From Cellulomonas soli (GTDB lineage Bacteria > Actinomycetota > Actinomycetes > Actinomycetales > Cellulomonadaceae), in NCBI RefSeq assembly GCF_013409305.1, contig NZ_JACBZJ010000001.1:3410001-3474000 (forward strand): a stretch of 64,000 bases of DNA. The letters run 5' to 3'. The translations under genes were made by a program, and so were the position numbers. Of this stretch, positions 16,838 through 28,000 are shown in pieces. Under the pieces are notes generated by a model. It saw only the letters and a list, made by a program, of their open reading frames with translations, did no database searches and was not told the origin of the DNA. Each line of letters begins with the position of its first letter. The stretch's first letter is position 1.

Positions 16838-17175
16838 GTCGAGGCGGCGGGGCGGTCACCGCGCTGCCGGTCGGCAGGCTCTCGTGCGGGCAGGTGCACG
16901 ACGCCGCTGTCCAGGTCGATCGGCGGCGCCGAGTCTCCGACGAGATCGGTCTCGAGCCGCTGACGCTCGAGCTCCTCGGTCAGGTGCACGCGGCTGGGCT
17001 GGAAGATCTCGACGAGGTCCCCGAGGGCACCCGTCGCCGCGGAGGAGCCGCCCGTCGGGCGAGGGCGCTCACGGGGGCGCCGGTCGAAGACCCCGGTGGC
17101 CACGAGGCGGTCGAGCCCGACGGCGAGCAGCACGACGAGCACGATCCCGACGGCCCATGCCGCGTGCCCGCTCAT
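16732..17175 (-). CDS. DUF6191-type small membrane protein
   Basis: A 147-residue protein with one N-terminal membrane helix (about residues 6-27), then the conserved stretch FQPSRVHLTEELERQRL and APPIDLDSGVVHLP that I associate with DUF6191. The last 50 residues are low-complexity and lie opposite the VOC gene. Function unknown. The ATG overlaps the stop of the metallo-beta-lactamase-fold gene (ATGA), so this is the last gene of the map operon. Confidence 0.75.
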   Translation of the reverse strand: MSGHAAWAVGIVLVVLLAVGLDRLVATGVFDRRPRERPRPTGGSSAATGALGDLVEIFQPSRVHLTEELERQRLETDLVGDSAPPIDLDSGVVHLPAREPADRQRGDRPAASTQMPAPGSATASGTSATEVGAGEANPTTKPPGAST

Positions 17176-17978
17176 CGGCGCAGCGCCGCGACCTGCTCGG
17201 CGTGCTGCCGCGCGAGCCAGGGGTCCGTCAGGCGCGGGTCCGTGGGACCGCCGCCGGGCACTCGTCCCGCACCGGAGGCCAGGGCGTCCAGGTAGCCGCG
17301 GTCCGTGGCGATCCGCAGGTCGATCGCCTCGCCGGACGCCACGGAGCCGTGACCGGGGACCAGTACCTGCACGCCGTTCTCGGCACGGACGCGGGCCAGC
17401 GTCGCCAGACCGTCCCGGTAGGCGCCGACGGTGTCGGCGGCGTCGAGGTCGAGCAGCGGCACCTCGGTGTCGGACAGCATGTCACCGGCGAGCAGGACCC
17501 CGGCCGCGGGCACCACGAGGGCGAGGTGCCCGGGTGCGTGCGCGTCGTGCTCGGCCGCCAGCACCGCCGGGCCCTCCCACGGCACACGATCTCCGGGCAG
17601 GGCCCGCAGCCCGGACGTCACGGCAGCCCCGTGGCCCGCGTGCTCGGCCTCGGCCTGCGCCACGAGCGCGTCGTGGGTGGCGCCGACCCGCTCGACCGTG
17701 CGCCCGCTCGCCCACCTCGGCACGTCACCGAACCGGGGCGTCCACAGCACGTGGTCCCAGTGCGCGTGGGTCGCCACGGCGGCCCTGACCCGCCAGCCGC
17801 GTGCGGCGATCTCCTCGGCGAGGGCGTCCAGCTCCTGGGGCGAGAGCGCCGGGTCGACGAGCAGGCATGCGCCGTCGTCGGCCACGACGAGCGTCGTCGT
17901 CGTCCTCCACGTTCCCGCCGTCGCGACCCAGACCCCGGGCGCCACCTGCGTCAGCGCACGGCTCAGGGCGCGGTCCAT
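17172..17978 (-). CDS. Metallo-beta-lactamase-fold hydrolase
   Basis: A 268-residue MBL-fold enzyme. The metal-binding signature is THAHWDHVLW (about residues 72-81), with further ligands in APGHLALVV, LAGDMLSD and VPGHGS. The middle is shorter than in glyoxalase II. The substrate is unknown; a general MBL hydrolase is the safest call. The ATG at 17978 lies 8 bp after the ppgK stop, and longer forms would run antisense-like into ppgK. It belongs to the map-ppgK-MBL-DUF6191 operon. Confidence 0.88.
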   Translation of the reverse strand: MDRALSRALTQVAPGVWVATAGTWRTTTTLVVADDGACLLVDPALSPQELDALAEEIAARGWRVRAAVATHAHWDHVLWTPRFGDVPRWASGRTVERVGATHDALVAQAEAEHAGHGAAVTSGLRALPGDRVPWEGPAVLAAEHDAHAPGHLALVVPAAGVLLAGDMLSDTEVPLLDLDAADTVGAYRDGLATLARVRAENGVQVLVPGHGSVASGEAIDLRIATDRGYLDALASGAGRVPGGGPTDPRLTDPWLARQHAEQVAALRR

Positions 17979-17986
17979 CGCGCGCG

Positions 17987-18775
17987 TCAGTCGAGCCGGG
18001 TCCCGTGGGCTGCCAGTGCCGCGGCGCCGACGATCCCGGCAGCGTTGCGCAGGCCCGCGGGGACGATCGGTGTGCGCAGGTCGAGCAACGGCAGGAACTT
18101 CGCGTGGTCCTTGCTCACCCCGCCGCCCACGACGATGAGGTCCGGCCAGAACAGGTTCTCCACGACCGTGAAGTAGCGCTGCAGGCGCGCGGCCCACTGC
18201 GCCCAGTCGAGGCCGTCGCGGTCCCGCACGCTCTCGGCGGCACGGCTCTCCGCGTCGTGCCCGTCGATCTCCAGGTGACCCAGCTCGGTGTTCGGCACGA
18301 GCACGCCGTCGACCACGAGCGCCGACCCGATGCCGGTGCCGAGCGTGACGACCAGCACGACGCCCCGCACGCCCTTGGCCGCGCCGTACAGCACCTCGGC
18401 GTACCCGGCGGCGTCCGCGTCGTTCACGGCCAGGACCCGTCGACCGGTCGCGGCGTGCACCGCCTTCTCGACGTTCGTGCCGATCCACGACCGGTCGACG
18501 TTCGCCGCGGACTGCGCGACCCCGTGCAGGATGACCGCGGGGAACGTCACCCCGATCGGGACGTGCTGGTCGAGGCCGAACGAGTCGACGATCTGGGCGA
18601 CCGTGTCCGCCACGGCCCCGGGTGTGGCCGGCTTCGGCGTCGGGATGCGCTCGCGGTCCGCGGCGAACTCGCCCGAGCGCAGGTCGACCGGGGCGCCCTT
18701 GATGCCCGAGCCGCCGATGTCGATGCCGAACGCCTGCTCGTGCGCGTGCTTGTCGTCCTTCGCGTGCTTGTTCAT
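17987..18775 (-). CDS. ppgK: Polyphosphate glucokinase
   Basis: A ROK-family kinase of 262 residues that phosphorylates glucose using polyphosphate (and often ATP), a typical actinobacterial enzyme. The phosphate motif is [17 protein letters not shown] (about residues 16-32). The ROK core is [16 protein letters not shown], followed by [17 protein letters not shown], characteristic of PpgK, and VGGGVSKDH near the C-terminus. Its ATG overlaps the map stop (ATGA), which indicates translational coupling. It supplies glucose 6-phosphate in the cytosol. Confidence 0.95.
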   Translation of the reverse strand: MNKHAKDDKHAHEQAFGIDIGGSGIKGAPVDLRSGEFAADRERIPTPKPATPGAVADTVAQIVDSFGLDQHVPIGVTFPAVILHGVAQSAANVDRSWIGTNVEKAVHAATGRRVLAVNDADAAGYAEVLYGAAKGVRGVVLVVTLGTGIGSALVVDGVLVPNTELGHLEIDGHDAESRAAESVRDRDGLDWAQWAARLQRYFTVVENLFWPDLIVVGGGVSKDHAKFLPLLDLRTPIVPAGLRNAAGIVGAAALAAHGTRLD

Positions 18776-19644
18776 GGCAGTGTCAGGATCTCCGCTCCGG
18801 TGTCGGTGACGAGCAGGGTGTGCTCGAACTGCGCGCTGCGGCGACCGTCGGCCGTGAGCACCGTCCAGTCGTCGTCCCACATCACCCAGTCGGGGGTGCC
18901 GAGGTTGAGCATCGGCTCGATGGTGAAGACCATGCCGGGCTCGATCACGGTGTCGTAGCCCGGCGCGGCGTCGTAGTGCGGCACGACGAGCCCGGTGTGG
19001 AACGCCGGGCCGACTCCGTGCCCGGTGTAGTCGCGGACCACGCCGTAGCCGAACCGTGCCGCGAACTTCTCGATGACGCGGCCGATCACGTTGATCTCGC
19101 GCCCGGGCACGACCGCCTTGATGGCCCGACGCAGCGACTCCTGCGTGCGCTCGACGAGCAGCCGTGACTCCTCGTCGACGTCGCCGGCGAGGAACGTCGC
19201 GTTGTTGTCCCCGTGCACGCCGGCGATGTACGCCGTGATGTCCACGTTGACGATGTCGCCGTCCTGGATCACGGTCGTGTCCGGGATGCCGTGGCACACG
19301 ACCTCGTTCAGCGAGGTGCACAGGGCCTTCGGGAAGCCCCGGTAGCCGAGCGTCGAGGGGTACGCGCCGTGGTCCACCAGGTACTCGTGGCCGATCCGGT
19401 CCAGCTCGTCGGTCGTCACACCGGGTGCCACGTGCCTGCCGACCTCCTCGAGGGCCTGCGCAGCGATGCGCGCTGCGACACGGATCCGCTCGATGGTGCC
19501 CTCGTCGAGCACGTCCGGGCCGGTGTAGGGGCTCGGTCCCGGGCGGCCGACGTACTCCGGGCGGGCGATCGACGATGGGACCGACCGCTGGGGCGAGACC
19601 CGACCGGGGACGAGGGCGGCTCGGGCTGCGTGCGCGGTCGACAT
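18772..19644 (-). CDS. map: Type I methionine aminopeptidase
   Basis: Removes the initiator methionine from nascent proteins using two metal ions. The 290-residue protein has an N-terminal extension of about 40 residues, then [27 protein letters not shown] with both Asp ligands, [19 protein letters not shown] with the His ligand, and TIEPML with the Glu ligand. The ATG at 19644 is preceded by TAGACT (19652-19657) with a 7-nt gap and no Shine-Dalgarno, so it is probably leaderless. It is the first gene of a four-gene operon with ppgK, an MBL-fold protein and DUF6191. Confidence 0.96.
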   Translation of the reverse strand: MSTAHAARAALVPGRVSPQRSVPSSIARPEYVGRPGPSPYTGPDVLDEGTIERIRVAARIAAQALEEVGRHVAPGVTTDELDRIGHEYLVDHGAYPSTLGYRGFPKALCTSLNEVVCHGIPDTTVIQDGDIVNVDITAYIAGVHGDNNATFLAGDVDEESRLLVERTQESLRRAIKAVVPGREINVIGRVIEKFAARFGYGVVRDYTGHGVGPAFHTGLVVPHYDAAPGYDTVIEPGMVFTIEPMLNLGTPDWVMWDDDWTVLTADGRRSAQFEHTLLVTDTGAEILTLP

Positions 19645-19782
19645 GCCTGGCAGTCTACGGAATGGGGGATGGACCGCCCGTGGGGCCGGGTGAGCCGACG
19701 GCACGGCGGCGGGCACCGAGAGGGGTACCGAGACGGGCACGAGGCCGGGCACCGCGACTGGCACGCAGGAGAGGGGACGACG

Positions 19783-19965
19783 ATGACCGACGAGTCCGAC
19801 GAGTACTGGTTCAACACGCAGACCCGACAGGTCGAGGTCGGCAGGCGCAGCGACTGGTCGCACCTCATGGGTCCCTACCCGACCCGTGAGGCGGCCCAGC
19901 ACGCGCTGGAGAAGGCCGTCCGGCGGACGCAGGACTGGGACCAGGAGGACGAGCGCTCGCGCTGA
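19783..19965 (+). CDS. Small SPOR-domain-like protein
   Basis: A 60-residue protein. The sequence [18 protein letters not shown] then [17 protein letters not shown] resembles the small SPOR-annotated proteins that sit beside map in many Micrococcales. There is no signal peptide. GGAGAGGGG lies a few bases before the ATG. The divergent map gene begins 138 bp away. Function unknown. Confidence 0.8.
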   Translation: MTDESDEYWFNTQTRQVEVGRRSDWSHLMGPYPTREAAQHALEKAVRRTQDWDQEDERSR

Positions 19966-19993
19966 GCCGCTGCCGTCCGGCCGTCGGGCGGGC

Positions 19994-21004
19994 TCAGGCG
20001 CTGCGACGCACCAGGCGGGCGACGACGGGCCGGTGGTCGCTGCCGCCGGTGGCAGGCAGGACGGAGAACGACACCGGCTGCCAGACCCGACCGTCGACGA
20101 GGACGTGGTCGATCGGTGCCGCCAGCAGGCTCGGCGCCGAGGCGGGCCACGTGCCCCGCGCACCCGCGCCCACGGCGCGTGCCACGTCGAGGCACGGGCC
20201 CAGCTCGCGCAGCTGCGGGTGGTCGAGTGTGGCGTTGAGGTCCCCGGCGAGCACGACGCCCGGGGTCGTGCGGCACGCGTCGGCGACCACCGTGCCGTCG
20301 GTGCGCCACCCGGGCATCGAGGACGCGGTGATGGGTGCCCGCGGGTGTGCCGCGACCAGGGTCGGGGCCGATGGCGAGCCCGTGCGGGGCGCCGCGACGA
20401 ACGAGCCCAGCGCGGTCGGCAGCGGGTCGACCTGGTCGTAGGTGCCGACGTCGAGGGAGACCAGCAGGGCCGTGCCCGCGACGGAGGCCGGTGCCGCGTC
20501 GTGGGTGAGGACCTGCATCGGGTGGCCCTCGTCGGCGAGCAGCTCGGCGGTGCGCGCGGCGGTCAAGGCCGAGGTCTCGGGGAGGACCACGACGTCCGCC
20601 TGCTGCGCGATCACCAGGGAGGCCAGGGTGGCCGGCTCCACGGTGTCGAGCGTGTTGAACGCGAGGACGACGAGCTCGTCGCCGGCGGCAGCCTCACCGG
20701 CGGCGGGGGCCCGGTCGCCCGGCACGCTCCGGACGGTCAGCACGCCGATCTGCGCGAGAGCACCGAGCATCGCGACGGACGCGACCAGCGCCGCACCCGG
20801 CCGGTGCTCTGGTGCGACGAGCAGTGCACCGAGCCCGACCGCCACGGCGAGTGCCACCGCACCGCATGCGAGCACGCCCCGCAGCGCGACGAGCTGGGCC
20901 ACGCCGTACAGCCCCGGGGTGAGGCCGAGCGCGAGCCAGCCGAGGGCAAGGCCCAGCACACCGGCGACGACCCAGGCGAACGGCCCGGGCCGGTGACGGC
21001 TCAC
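19994..21004 (-). CDS. Membrane protein with endonuclease/exonuclease/phosphatase (EEP) domain
   Basis: A 336-residue protein. Three hydrophobic helices fill about the first 105 residues. An EEP-fold domain follows: [27 protein letters not shown] (metal-binding Glu), [23 protein letters not shown] (Asp and Asn) and a C-terminal [12 protein letters not shown] with the catalytic Asp-His. It could be an extracytoplasmic phosphodiesterase, nuclease or phosphatase. The chosen GTG overlaps the panB stop (GTGA), which suggests coupling. No link with pantothenate synthesis is evident. Confidence 0.85.
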   Translation of the reverse strand: MSRHRPGPFAWVVAGVLGLALGWLALGLTPGLYGVAQLVALRGVLACGAVALAVAVGLGALLVAPEHRPGAALVASVAMLGALAQIGVLTVRSVPGDRAPAAGEAAAGDELVVLAFNTLDTVEPATLASLVIAQQADVVVLPETSALTAARTAELLADEGHPMQVLTHDAAPASVAGTALLVSLDVGTYDQVDPLPTALGSFVAAPRTGSPSAPTLVAAHPRAPITASSMPGWRTDGTVVADACRTTPGVVLAGDLNATLDHPQLRELGPCLDVARAVGAGARGTWPASAPSLLAAPIDHVLVDGRVWQPVSFSVLPATGGSDHRPVVARLVRRSA

Positions 21005-21813
21005 CGGTCGAAGGAGTGGGCGGCGTCCGGGAACGTGCCTGCGCGGACCTCGTCCGCGTAGGCGGAGGCGGCGGCGCTCAGGGCGGCACCCACCTCGCCG
21101 AACCGCTTGGCGAACCGCGGCGACCAGTCGCTCATGCCGGCCATGTCGACCCACACGAGCACCTGCCCGTCGCACTCGGCGCCGGCACCGATGCCGATCG
21201 TCGGCACCGGGAGGACCTCGGTGACGCGGGCCGCCACCGGTGCGGGCACCATCTCGAGCACGACCGCGACCGCGCCGGCGTCGACGATCGCGACGGCGTC
21301 GGCGCTGAGCCGCTCGGCCGCCTCGTCGCCACGCCCCTGGACGCGCGGACCGCCGAGCAGGTTCTCCGACTGCGGCGTGTAGCCCAGGTGCCCGAACACG
21401 GGGATCCCGGCCTCGGTCAGCGCCCGGATCTGCGGGACGACGCGCTGGCCGCCCTCGAGCTTCACCGCGGCGGCACCGGTCTCCTTCAGCAGACGGACAC
21501 CGGTGGCCAGAGCCTGCTCCGGCCCGGCCTCGTACGAGCCGAACGGCAGGTCGACCACCACGAGCGCCCGCTGCGCGACGCGCGCGACAGCCCGGGTCGC
21601 CGGGATCAGGTCGTCCACCGTCACCGGCAGCGTCGTGGTGTGGGCGTGCATGGTGTTGCCGATGGAGTCGCCCACCAGCAGCAGGTCGATGCCCGCCTCG
21701 TCGAAGATCCGTGCGGTGACCGCGTCGTAGGCGGTGAGCATCGTCAGGCGCTCGCCGCGCTCCTTCGCCTCGCGCAGGTGGTGCACCCGCATGCGCTTGG
21801 GGGTCTGCGTCAT
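21001..21813 (-). CDS. panB: Ketopantoate hydroxymethyltransferase
   Basis: Transfers a hydroxymethyl group from methylene-tetrahydrofolate to ketoisovalerate, the first step of pantothenate and CoA synthesis. The 270-residue protein has [31 protein letters not shown] (metal ligand), [26 protein letters not shown] and [17 protein letters not shown], all PanB signatures. The ATG at 21813 is preceded by a GGAG-type Shine-Dalgarno. It is coupled to the downstream EEP-domain gene and lies 74 bp after nadE in the same direction. Confidence 0.96.
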   Translation of the reverse strand: MTQTPKRMRVHHLREAKERGERLTMLTAYDAVTARIFDEAGIDLLLVGDSIGNTMHAHTTTLPVTVDDLIPATRAVARVAQRALVVVDLPFGSYEAGPEQALATGVRLLKETGAAAVKLEGGQRVVPQIRALTEAGIPVFGHLGYTPQSENLLGGPRVQGRGDEAAERLSADAVAIVDAGAVAVVLEMVPAPVAARVTEVLPVPTIGIGAGAECDGQVLVWVDMAGMSDWSPRFAKRFGEVGAALSAAASAYADEVRAGTFPDAAHSFDR

Positions 21814-21887
21814 CGTGCTGCTCCAGCTCGTCGTGGTGTCGCGCCCGGTGGGCCGCGGCGGGAGGGTCGGGGGTGCGGGCCTGCCGG

Positions 21888-23558
21888 TCAGGCCTCGCGC
21901 CACCGTGTCGTCACCGGCAGGCGGCGGTCGCGGCCGAACGCCAGCGCGGTGACCTTCGGGCCGAGCGGGTACTGGCGTCGCTTCCACTCCGCCCGGTCGA
22001 CCAGGGAGAGGACCTTGTCGACCACGGCGGGGTCGTACCCGCGGGCCAGCAGCTCCGGGCGCCCCTCGGCGTGCTCGACGTACGCGTCGAGGACCTCGTC
22101 GAGCAGGTCGTACGGCGGCAGCGAGTCCTGGTCGACCTGACCGGGTCGCAGCTCGGCCGAGGGCGGCTTGGTTATGGACGACTCCGGGATGGGCGGCAGC
22201 TCGTCGGGGGAGAAGACGCCGTCGCGGGCCGCGTCGTTGCGCCAGCGGGCCAGTGCCCACACACGCGACTTGTCGACGTCCTTCAAAGGTGCGTACCCGC
22301 CGACGGCGTCGCCGTAGATCGTGGAGTACCCGACCGCGAGCTCGGACTTGTTGCCCGTGGCGAGCACCAGGTGGCCCTCGGCGTTCGACAGTGCCATGAG
22401 GATCACGCCGCGCATGCGCGCCTGCAGGTTCTCGGCCGCGACCCCCTGCAGCCCCATCTCGGACTCGAACACGTCGACGAACGGGCGGATCGCCTGCACG
22501 CGGTAGTCCGCCCCGATCCGCTTCGCCAGGTCGGCCGCGTCGTCCTTGCTGTGGTCCGAGGAGTACACCGACGGCATCGAGACGCCGACCACGTTCTGCC
22601 CGCCGATCGCGTCCGCGGCGATCGCGGCGACCAGGGCCGAGTCGATCCCGCCCGACAGCCCGAGCGTCACGCTGCGGAAGCCGTTCTTGCGGACGTACCC
22701 GGCCAGCCCCGTCACCAGGGCGCGGTAGACCTCTTCGTCCTCGCTCAGCGGCGCCGCCACGGGACCGTGCGCGGCGGGCTCGTCGGCATCCGCCAGGTCC
22801 CACAGCAGCAGGTGCTCGACGAACTGCGGCGCCGAGGCGAGCAGCTCGCCGTCCGCACCGACCACGAACGAGCCGCCGTCGAAGACCAGGTCGTCCTGCC
22901 CGCCGACCAGGTTCACGTACACCACGGGGGCGTCGACCTCACGGGCCCGCCGGGCGGCCAGCTCGGTGCGCACGTGGCCCTTGCCCTCCTCGTAGGGCGA
23001 GCCGTTGGGCACGACGAGCAGGTCGATGTCGTGCTCGTCCATCTGCGAGACGGGCCCGCCGTCCTGCCAGATGTCCTCGCAGATCACGACGCCGACGCGG
23101 CGCCCGGCCACGTCGACCACGCATGTGTCCTCGCCGGGGACGAAGATGCGCCGCTCGTCGAACACGCCGTAGTTGGGCAGGTGATGCTTGTCGTAGCGGG
23201 CCAGCACCTGCCCGCGGTGCAGCACGACGGCCTGGTTGGTCGGCCGCACCTGTGCGTCCGGCTCGGTGCTCGTCAGCCGCTCGCCGATCGTGCCGACGAC
23301 CACCGTGAGGTCGCCCAGGCCGGCCTCGACGAGGTCGGCGGCGGTGCGCTGCACGGCGGCCTCCGCGGCGCGACGGAACGAGGCACGCAGCGCGAGGTCC
23401 TCGACCGGGTAGCCCGCCAGGGTCATCTCCGGGAAGACGACGAGCGCCGCCCCGGCCTGCGCCGCGCGACGCGACCACTCGAGGACCAGGCGGGCGTTCG
23501 CGTCGACGTCGCCCACGCACGTGTCGACCTGTGCCAGGGCGATGCGGGTGAGAGCCAT
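21888..23558 (-). CDS. nadE: Glutamine-dependent NAD+ synthetase
   Basis: Last step of NAD synthesis, amidating nicotinic acid adenine dinucleotide. The 556-residue protein has an N-terminal nitrilase-like glutaminase domain ([22 protein letters not shown] and [12 protein letters not shown] with the nucleophile cysteine) and a C-terminal synthetase domain with the PP-loop [15 protein letters not shown], then [19 protein letters not shown]. The ATG at 23558 is preceded by TAGGCT (23565-23570) with a 6-nt gap, so it is probably leaderless. A degenerate tandem repeat fills the divergent space before the glutamine synthetase gene. Confidence 0.96.
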   Translation of the reverse strand: MALTRIALAQVDTCVGDVDANARLVLEWSRRAAQAGAALVVFPEMTLAGYPVEDLALRASFRRAAEAAVQRTAADLVEAGLGDLTVVVGTIGERLTSTEPDAQVRPTNQAVVLHRGQVLARYDKHHLPNYGVFDERRIFVPGEDTCVVDVAGRRVGVVICEDIWQDGGPVSQMDEHDIDLLVVPNGSPYEEGKGHVRTELAARRAREVDAPVVYVNLVGGQDDLVFDGGSFVVGADGELLASAPQFVEHLLLWDLADADEPAAHGPVAAPLSEDEEVYRALVTGLAGYVRKNGFRSVTLGLSGGIDSALVAAIAADAIGGQNVVGVSMPSVYSSDHSKDDAADLAKRIGADYRVQAIRPFVDVFESEMGLQGVAAENLQARMRGVILMALSNAEGHLVLATGNKSELAVGYSTIYGDAVGGYAPLKDVDKSRVWALARWRNDAARDGVFSPDELPPIPESSITKPPSAELRPGQVDQDSLPPYDLLDEVLDAYVEHAEGRPELLARGYDPAVVDKVLSLVDRAEWKRRQYPLGPKVTALAFGRDRRLPVTTRWREA

Positions 23559-23570
23559 GCCGCGAGCCTA

Positions 23571-23704
23571 TCGACCGCGGACCACGGTCGGACGACACCG
23601 CGGACGACAGTGCGGACGACAGCGCGAACCACGGTGCGCAGGACACTGCGCACGCCAGCCGGACGTCAGCCGGACGACACCGTGGACGTCAGCCGGACGA
23701 CGTC
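23571..23704. repeat. Degenerate tandem repeat of about 12 bp, nadE/glnA2 intergenic region
   Basis: About eleven imperfect head-to-tail units of 10-13 bp resemble GCGGACGACAGC, GCGAACCACGGT and CGGACGTCAGC. They fill most of the 182 bp between two divergent genes. The two best internal matches are the adjacent CGGACGTCAGCCGGACGAC copies near 23660-23700. No known binding motif was recognised. Confidence 0.65.
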
Positions 23705-23740
23705 CCCTCGCAGGGCCGTTGATCGGGCAGGATGTACCGC

Positions 23741-25078
23741 ATGGACAGGCAGCAGGAGTTCGTGCTCCGTACGGTCGAAGAGCGGGACATCCGCTTCATC
23801 CGCCTCTGGTTCACCGACGTGCTCGGCATGCTCAAGTCGGTGGCGATCGCCCCGGCCGAGCTCGAGGCCGCGTTCTCCGAGGGCATCGGCTTCGACGGCA
23901 GCGCGATCGAGGGCCTGACGCGCGTGTACGAGGCCGACATGATCGCCAAGCCGGACCCCACGACGTTCCAGGTGCTGCCCTGGCGTGGTGAGCGGCACGG
24001 CACCGCGCGCATGTTCTGCGACCTGCTGACCCCCGACGGTGAGCCCTCGCTCGCCGACTCCCGGCAGGTGCTCAAGCGCGCGCTGCAGAAGGCGAGCGAC
24101 AAGGGGTTCACGTTCTACACGCACCCCGAGGTCGAGTTCTACCTGTTCGAGGCCCCCGCGGACCCCGCGCAGAAGCTCGTCCCGGTCGACCAGGGCGGCT
24201 ACTTCGACCACGTGCCGCGCGGCACCGCGCACGACTTCCGGCGTGCGGCGATCACGATGCTGGAGTCCATGGGCATCTCGGTGGAGTTCTCCCACCACGA
24301 GGCCGGCCCGGGCCAGAACGAGATCGACCTGCGGTACGCCGACGCGCTGACCACGGCCGACAACATTATGACGTTCCGCACGGTCGTCAAGGAGGTCGCG
24401 CTCGAGCAGGGCGTGTTCGCCTCGTTCATGCCCAAGCCGCTGGCCGACCAGCCGGGTTCGGGCATGCACACGCACCTGTCGCTGTTCGAGGGCGACCGGA
24501 ACGCCTTCCACGAGCCGGGCAACCAGTTCGAGCTGTCCGGCGTCGCGCGCTCGTTCATCGCCGGTCTGCTCACGCACGCCGCCGAGATCACCGCGGTCAC
24601 CAACCAGTTCGTGAACTCCTACAAGCGGCTGTGGGGCGGCGCCGAGGCGCCCAGCTACGTCTGCTGGGGCCACAACAACCGCTCCGCCCTGGTCCGCGTG
24701 CCGATGTACAAGCCCGGCAAGGGCAACTCGAGCCGCGTCGAGTACCGCTCGATCGACTCCGCCACGAACCCCTACCTCGCGTTCGCCGTCGTGCTCGCCG
24801 CGGGGCTCAAGGGCATCGAGGAGGGCTACGAGCTGCCCGAGGGCGCCGAGGACGACGTGTGGGAGCTGACCGACGCCGAGCGTCGCGCGCTGGGCATCGA
24901 GCCCCTGCCGACCACGCTGGACGAGGCCATCGCCGTGATGGAGCGCTCCGAGCTGGTCGCCGAGACGCTCGGCGAGCACGTCTTCGACTTCTTCCTGCGG
25001 AACAAGCGGCAGGAGTGGATCGACTACCGCACGCAGGTCACGCCGTACGAGCTGCGGCGGTTCCTGCCGGTCCTGTGA
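23741..25078 (+). CDS. glnA2: Glutamine synthetase family protein, GlnA2 type
   Basis: A 445-residue type I glutamine synthetase homologue. Metal and substrate motifs are GFDGSAIEGL, PEVEFYLFEAP, SHHEAGPGQNEIDLRYADAL, FMPKPLADQPGSGMHTHLSL and NNRSALVRVPMYKPGK. The C-terminus lacks the NLYxLPPE-type tyrosine segment found in glnA1. In Streptomyces the paralogue of this subgroup (GlnA2) acts on polyamines rather than ammonia, so ordinary glutamine formation should not be assumed. The second ATG (23741) is preferred: homologues begin with the MDRQQEF segment and CAGGAT (23728-23733) lies 7 nt upstream. glnE follows after 7 bp, as in other actinobacteria. Confidence 0.9.
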   Translation: MDRQQEFVLRTVEERDIRFIRLWFTDVLGMLKSVAIAPAELEAAFSEGIGFDGSAIEGLTRVYEADMIAKPDPTTFQVLPWRGERHGTARMFCDLLTPDGEPSLADSRQVLKRALQKASDKGFTFYTHPEVEFYLFEAPADPAQKLVPVDQGGYFDHVPRGTAHDFRRAAITMLESMGISVEFSHHEAGPGQNEIDLRYADALTTADNIMTFRTVVKEVALEQGVFASFMPKPLADQPGSGMHTHLSLFEGDRNAFHEPGNQFELSGVARSFIAGLLTHAAEITAVTNQFVNSYKRLWGGAEAPSYVCWGHNNRSALVRVPMYKPGKGNSSRVEYRSIDSATNPYLAFAVVLAAGLKGIEEGYELPEGAEDDVWELTDAERRALGIEPLPTTLDEAIAVMERSELVAETLGEHVFDFFLRNKRQEWIDYRTQVTPYELRRFLPVL

Positions 25079-25085
25079 GGCTCTG

Positions 25086-28000
25086 GTGAGCACCCCGACG
25101 CCTGCAGGGCGTGGATCGACCCTCACCGGGCGGCTCACGCGTGCCGGCGTGACGGATGCGGCGCGCGCCGTGCGGCTGCTCGACGACGCCGCGCTCGTCG
25201 CGCTCGTGCCCGAGCCCGCCGACCTGCTCCTGGGTCCGCTCGCCGAGGTCGCCGACCCCGACCAGGCGCTGCTCACGCTCGCCAAGCTCGCCGGTGCGGT
25301 CGGCGGCCCCGACGCGCCGCTCGGTGCGTTGCTGCGTGACGTGCTGGTGAGCGACGGGCCCGCCCGGCAGAGGCTGCTGGCGGTGGCGGGCGCGTCCGTG
25401 GCGCTCGGGGACACCCTCGTGGCGCACCCGGAGAACCTGCACGTGATCGTCGACGAGAGCCCCGGGACCGGGGTGCCGGTCGAGCAGGTGCGCGCCGAGC
25501 TGCTCGTGGCGGTCGGCGCCGACCCCGACGCCGACGTGCCCGTGGCCGCGCTGGCCGGGGGAGCGGGCACCGACGCGATGCGGCTCGCCTACCGGGCGCG
25601 CCTGCTGCGCATCGCGGCGACCGACCTGACCAGCGCCGACCCGCTGTCCCGGCTGCCCGGCGTCGCCGCGGCGCTCGCCGATCTCGCCGGCGCCGCGCTC
25701 GAGGCCGCGCTCGCGGTCGCCCGTGCCGAGCTCGACGACCACGGTCGCGGCGTGCGGATCGCGGTGATCGGCATGGGCAAGGGCGGCGGCCGTGAGCTGA
25801 ACTACGTCTCCGACGTCGACGTCATCTACGTCGCCGAGCCCGTGGACGGCGCGGCGGAGGACGAGGCGATGGCTGTCGGTGCCCGCCTCGCCGCCGGTCT
25901 GGCCCGGGTGTGCTCCACACCGTCGGGCGAGCCCGCGCTCTGGCCGGTCGACGCCGCGCTGCGGCCTGAGGGCAAGGACGGCCCCCTGGTCCGCACGCTC
26001 GCCAGCCACCGCGCCTACTACGAGCGCTGGGCGCGCACGTGGGAGTTCCAGGCGCTGCTCAAGGCGCGGCCGCTCGCCGGCGACCGTGCGCTGGGCGAGG
26101 CCTACGTCGAGGCCGTGAACCCGTTCGTGTGGTCGGCCGTGCAGAGACCGAACTTCGTCGAGGACTCCCAGGCCATGCGTCGCCGGGTCGAGCAGCACGT
26201 GCCCGCGGCCGAGGCCGACCGGCAGCTCAAGCTCGGGGTCGGCGGGCTGCGCGACGTGGAGTTCACCGTCCAGCTGCTGCAGCTCGTGCACGGCCGGGCG
26301 GACGAGGAGATCCGCAGCCCGAGCACCCTCACGGCCCTCGCGGCCCTGGCCGCCGGCGGCTACGTCGGCCGGGAGCACGCGGCGCAGCTGGCGGTCTGCT
26401 ACCGGCTGCTGCGCGTGCTCGAGCACCGCATCCAGCTGTTCCGGCTGCGCCGCACGCACCTGATGCCGACGGCCGAGGCCGACCTGCGCCGGCTCGCCCG
26501 GTCCGTCGGCATGCGGGCGGAGGGTGCCGAGGGCCTCGTCGAACGCTGGCGTCAGGTGCGTCGTGACGTGCGACGCCTGCACGAGGAGCTCTTCTACCGT
26601 CCCCTGCTGCCCGCCACGGCCCAGCTGTCGACGGAGGAGGCCAGCCTCGCCCCGGATGCCGCCCGCGCCCGCCTGTCGGCCATCGGCTACGCCGACCCGG
26701 CCGGGTCGATGCGGCACATCGCGGCGCTCACCGAGGGCATCTCGCGCCGCGCGGCCATCCAGCGCCAGCTCCTGCCGGTGATGCTGGGGTGGTTCGCCGA
26801 GGGTGCCGATCCCGACGGCGGGCTGCTCGCGTTCCGTCGGCTCTCGGACGAGCTGGGCGCCACGCACTGGTACCTCAAGCTGCTGCGCGACTCCGGAACC
26901 GCTGCACAGCGCCTCGCGCACGTGCTCTCGACCTCGCGGTACGTGGCCGACGCCCTCACCCGCTCGCCCGAGTCGGTGACCTGGCTGGCCGAGGACGCCG
27001 ACCTGCAGCCGCGCACCCTCGAGCGGCTGCGTTCCGAGGCCGACGCCGTGCTCACCCGCGCCCACGAGCCCGTGCCCGCCGCCACGGCGCTGCGGGCGCT
27101 GCGTCGCCGTGAGCTGGCTCGCACGGCCGCCGCCGACGTGCTGGGCGTCGTGACGGGCACGCGCGCCTCGCAGAGCCTGACCGCCGCCGCCGACGTCGTG
27201 CTCTCCGGGACGTTGCGGATCGCCGAGTCGGAGGCACGTGCGGCCCGCGGTCTCGAGGACAGCCCCACCCGCCTGCTGGTGGTCGCGATGGGTCGCCTCG
27301 GCGGACGCGAGATGGGCTACGCCTCGGACGCGGACGTGCTGTTCGTGCACGACCCCGTGCCCGGCGTCGACCCGGTCGAGGCCCAGGAGTTCGCCCTGGC
27401 CGTCGCGACGGGTGTGCGGGCGCTCACCGGCGCGGTCGGGGCCGAACCCGTCCTCGAGGTCGACGCCGACCTGCGACCCGAGGGGCGCAACGGTCCGCTC
27501 GTGCGCTCGTTCTCCGCCTACGCCGAGTACTACGAGCGCTGGTCGTCCCCGTGGGAGAGCCAGGCCCTGCTCCGGGCGCGACCGGTGGCCGGTGACACCG
27601 GGCTCGGCGAGCGGTTCATGACCCTCGTCGACCCGCTGCGCTACCCGGCAGGCGGGCTCGACGCGGCGACGGTGCGCGAGGTGCGGCGGATCAAGGCGCG
27701 CGTCGAGGCAGAGAGGTTGCCTCGGGGCGTGGATCCCGCGCGGCACCTCAAGCTCGGACGGGGTGGCATCGCCGACGTGGAGTGGACGGCCCAGCTGCTG
27801 CAGCTGCAGCACGCCCACGAGGTGGTCGGGCTGCGCACGACGGGCACGCTCGACGCGCTGTCCGCAGCGATGCAGGCCGGGCTTCTCGACGCCTCCGACG
27901 GGGCCGTCCTCGCCGACGCGTGGCTCCTGGCCTCACGGCTGCGCGACGCGAACGTGCTGTGGACGGGTCGCGCGGGCGGCGCCCACGCCGACGTCCTGCC

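Noticed and set aside
19712..19765. Repeat-like run of GGCACCGAG/GGTACCGAG before the SPOR-like gene
   Set aside because: The copies are too imperfect and irregularly spaced to call a repeat; it may be composition only.
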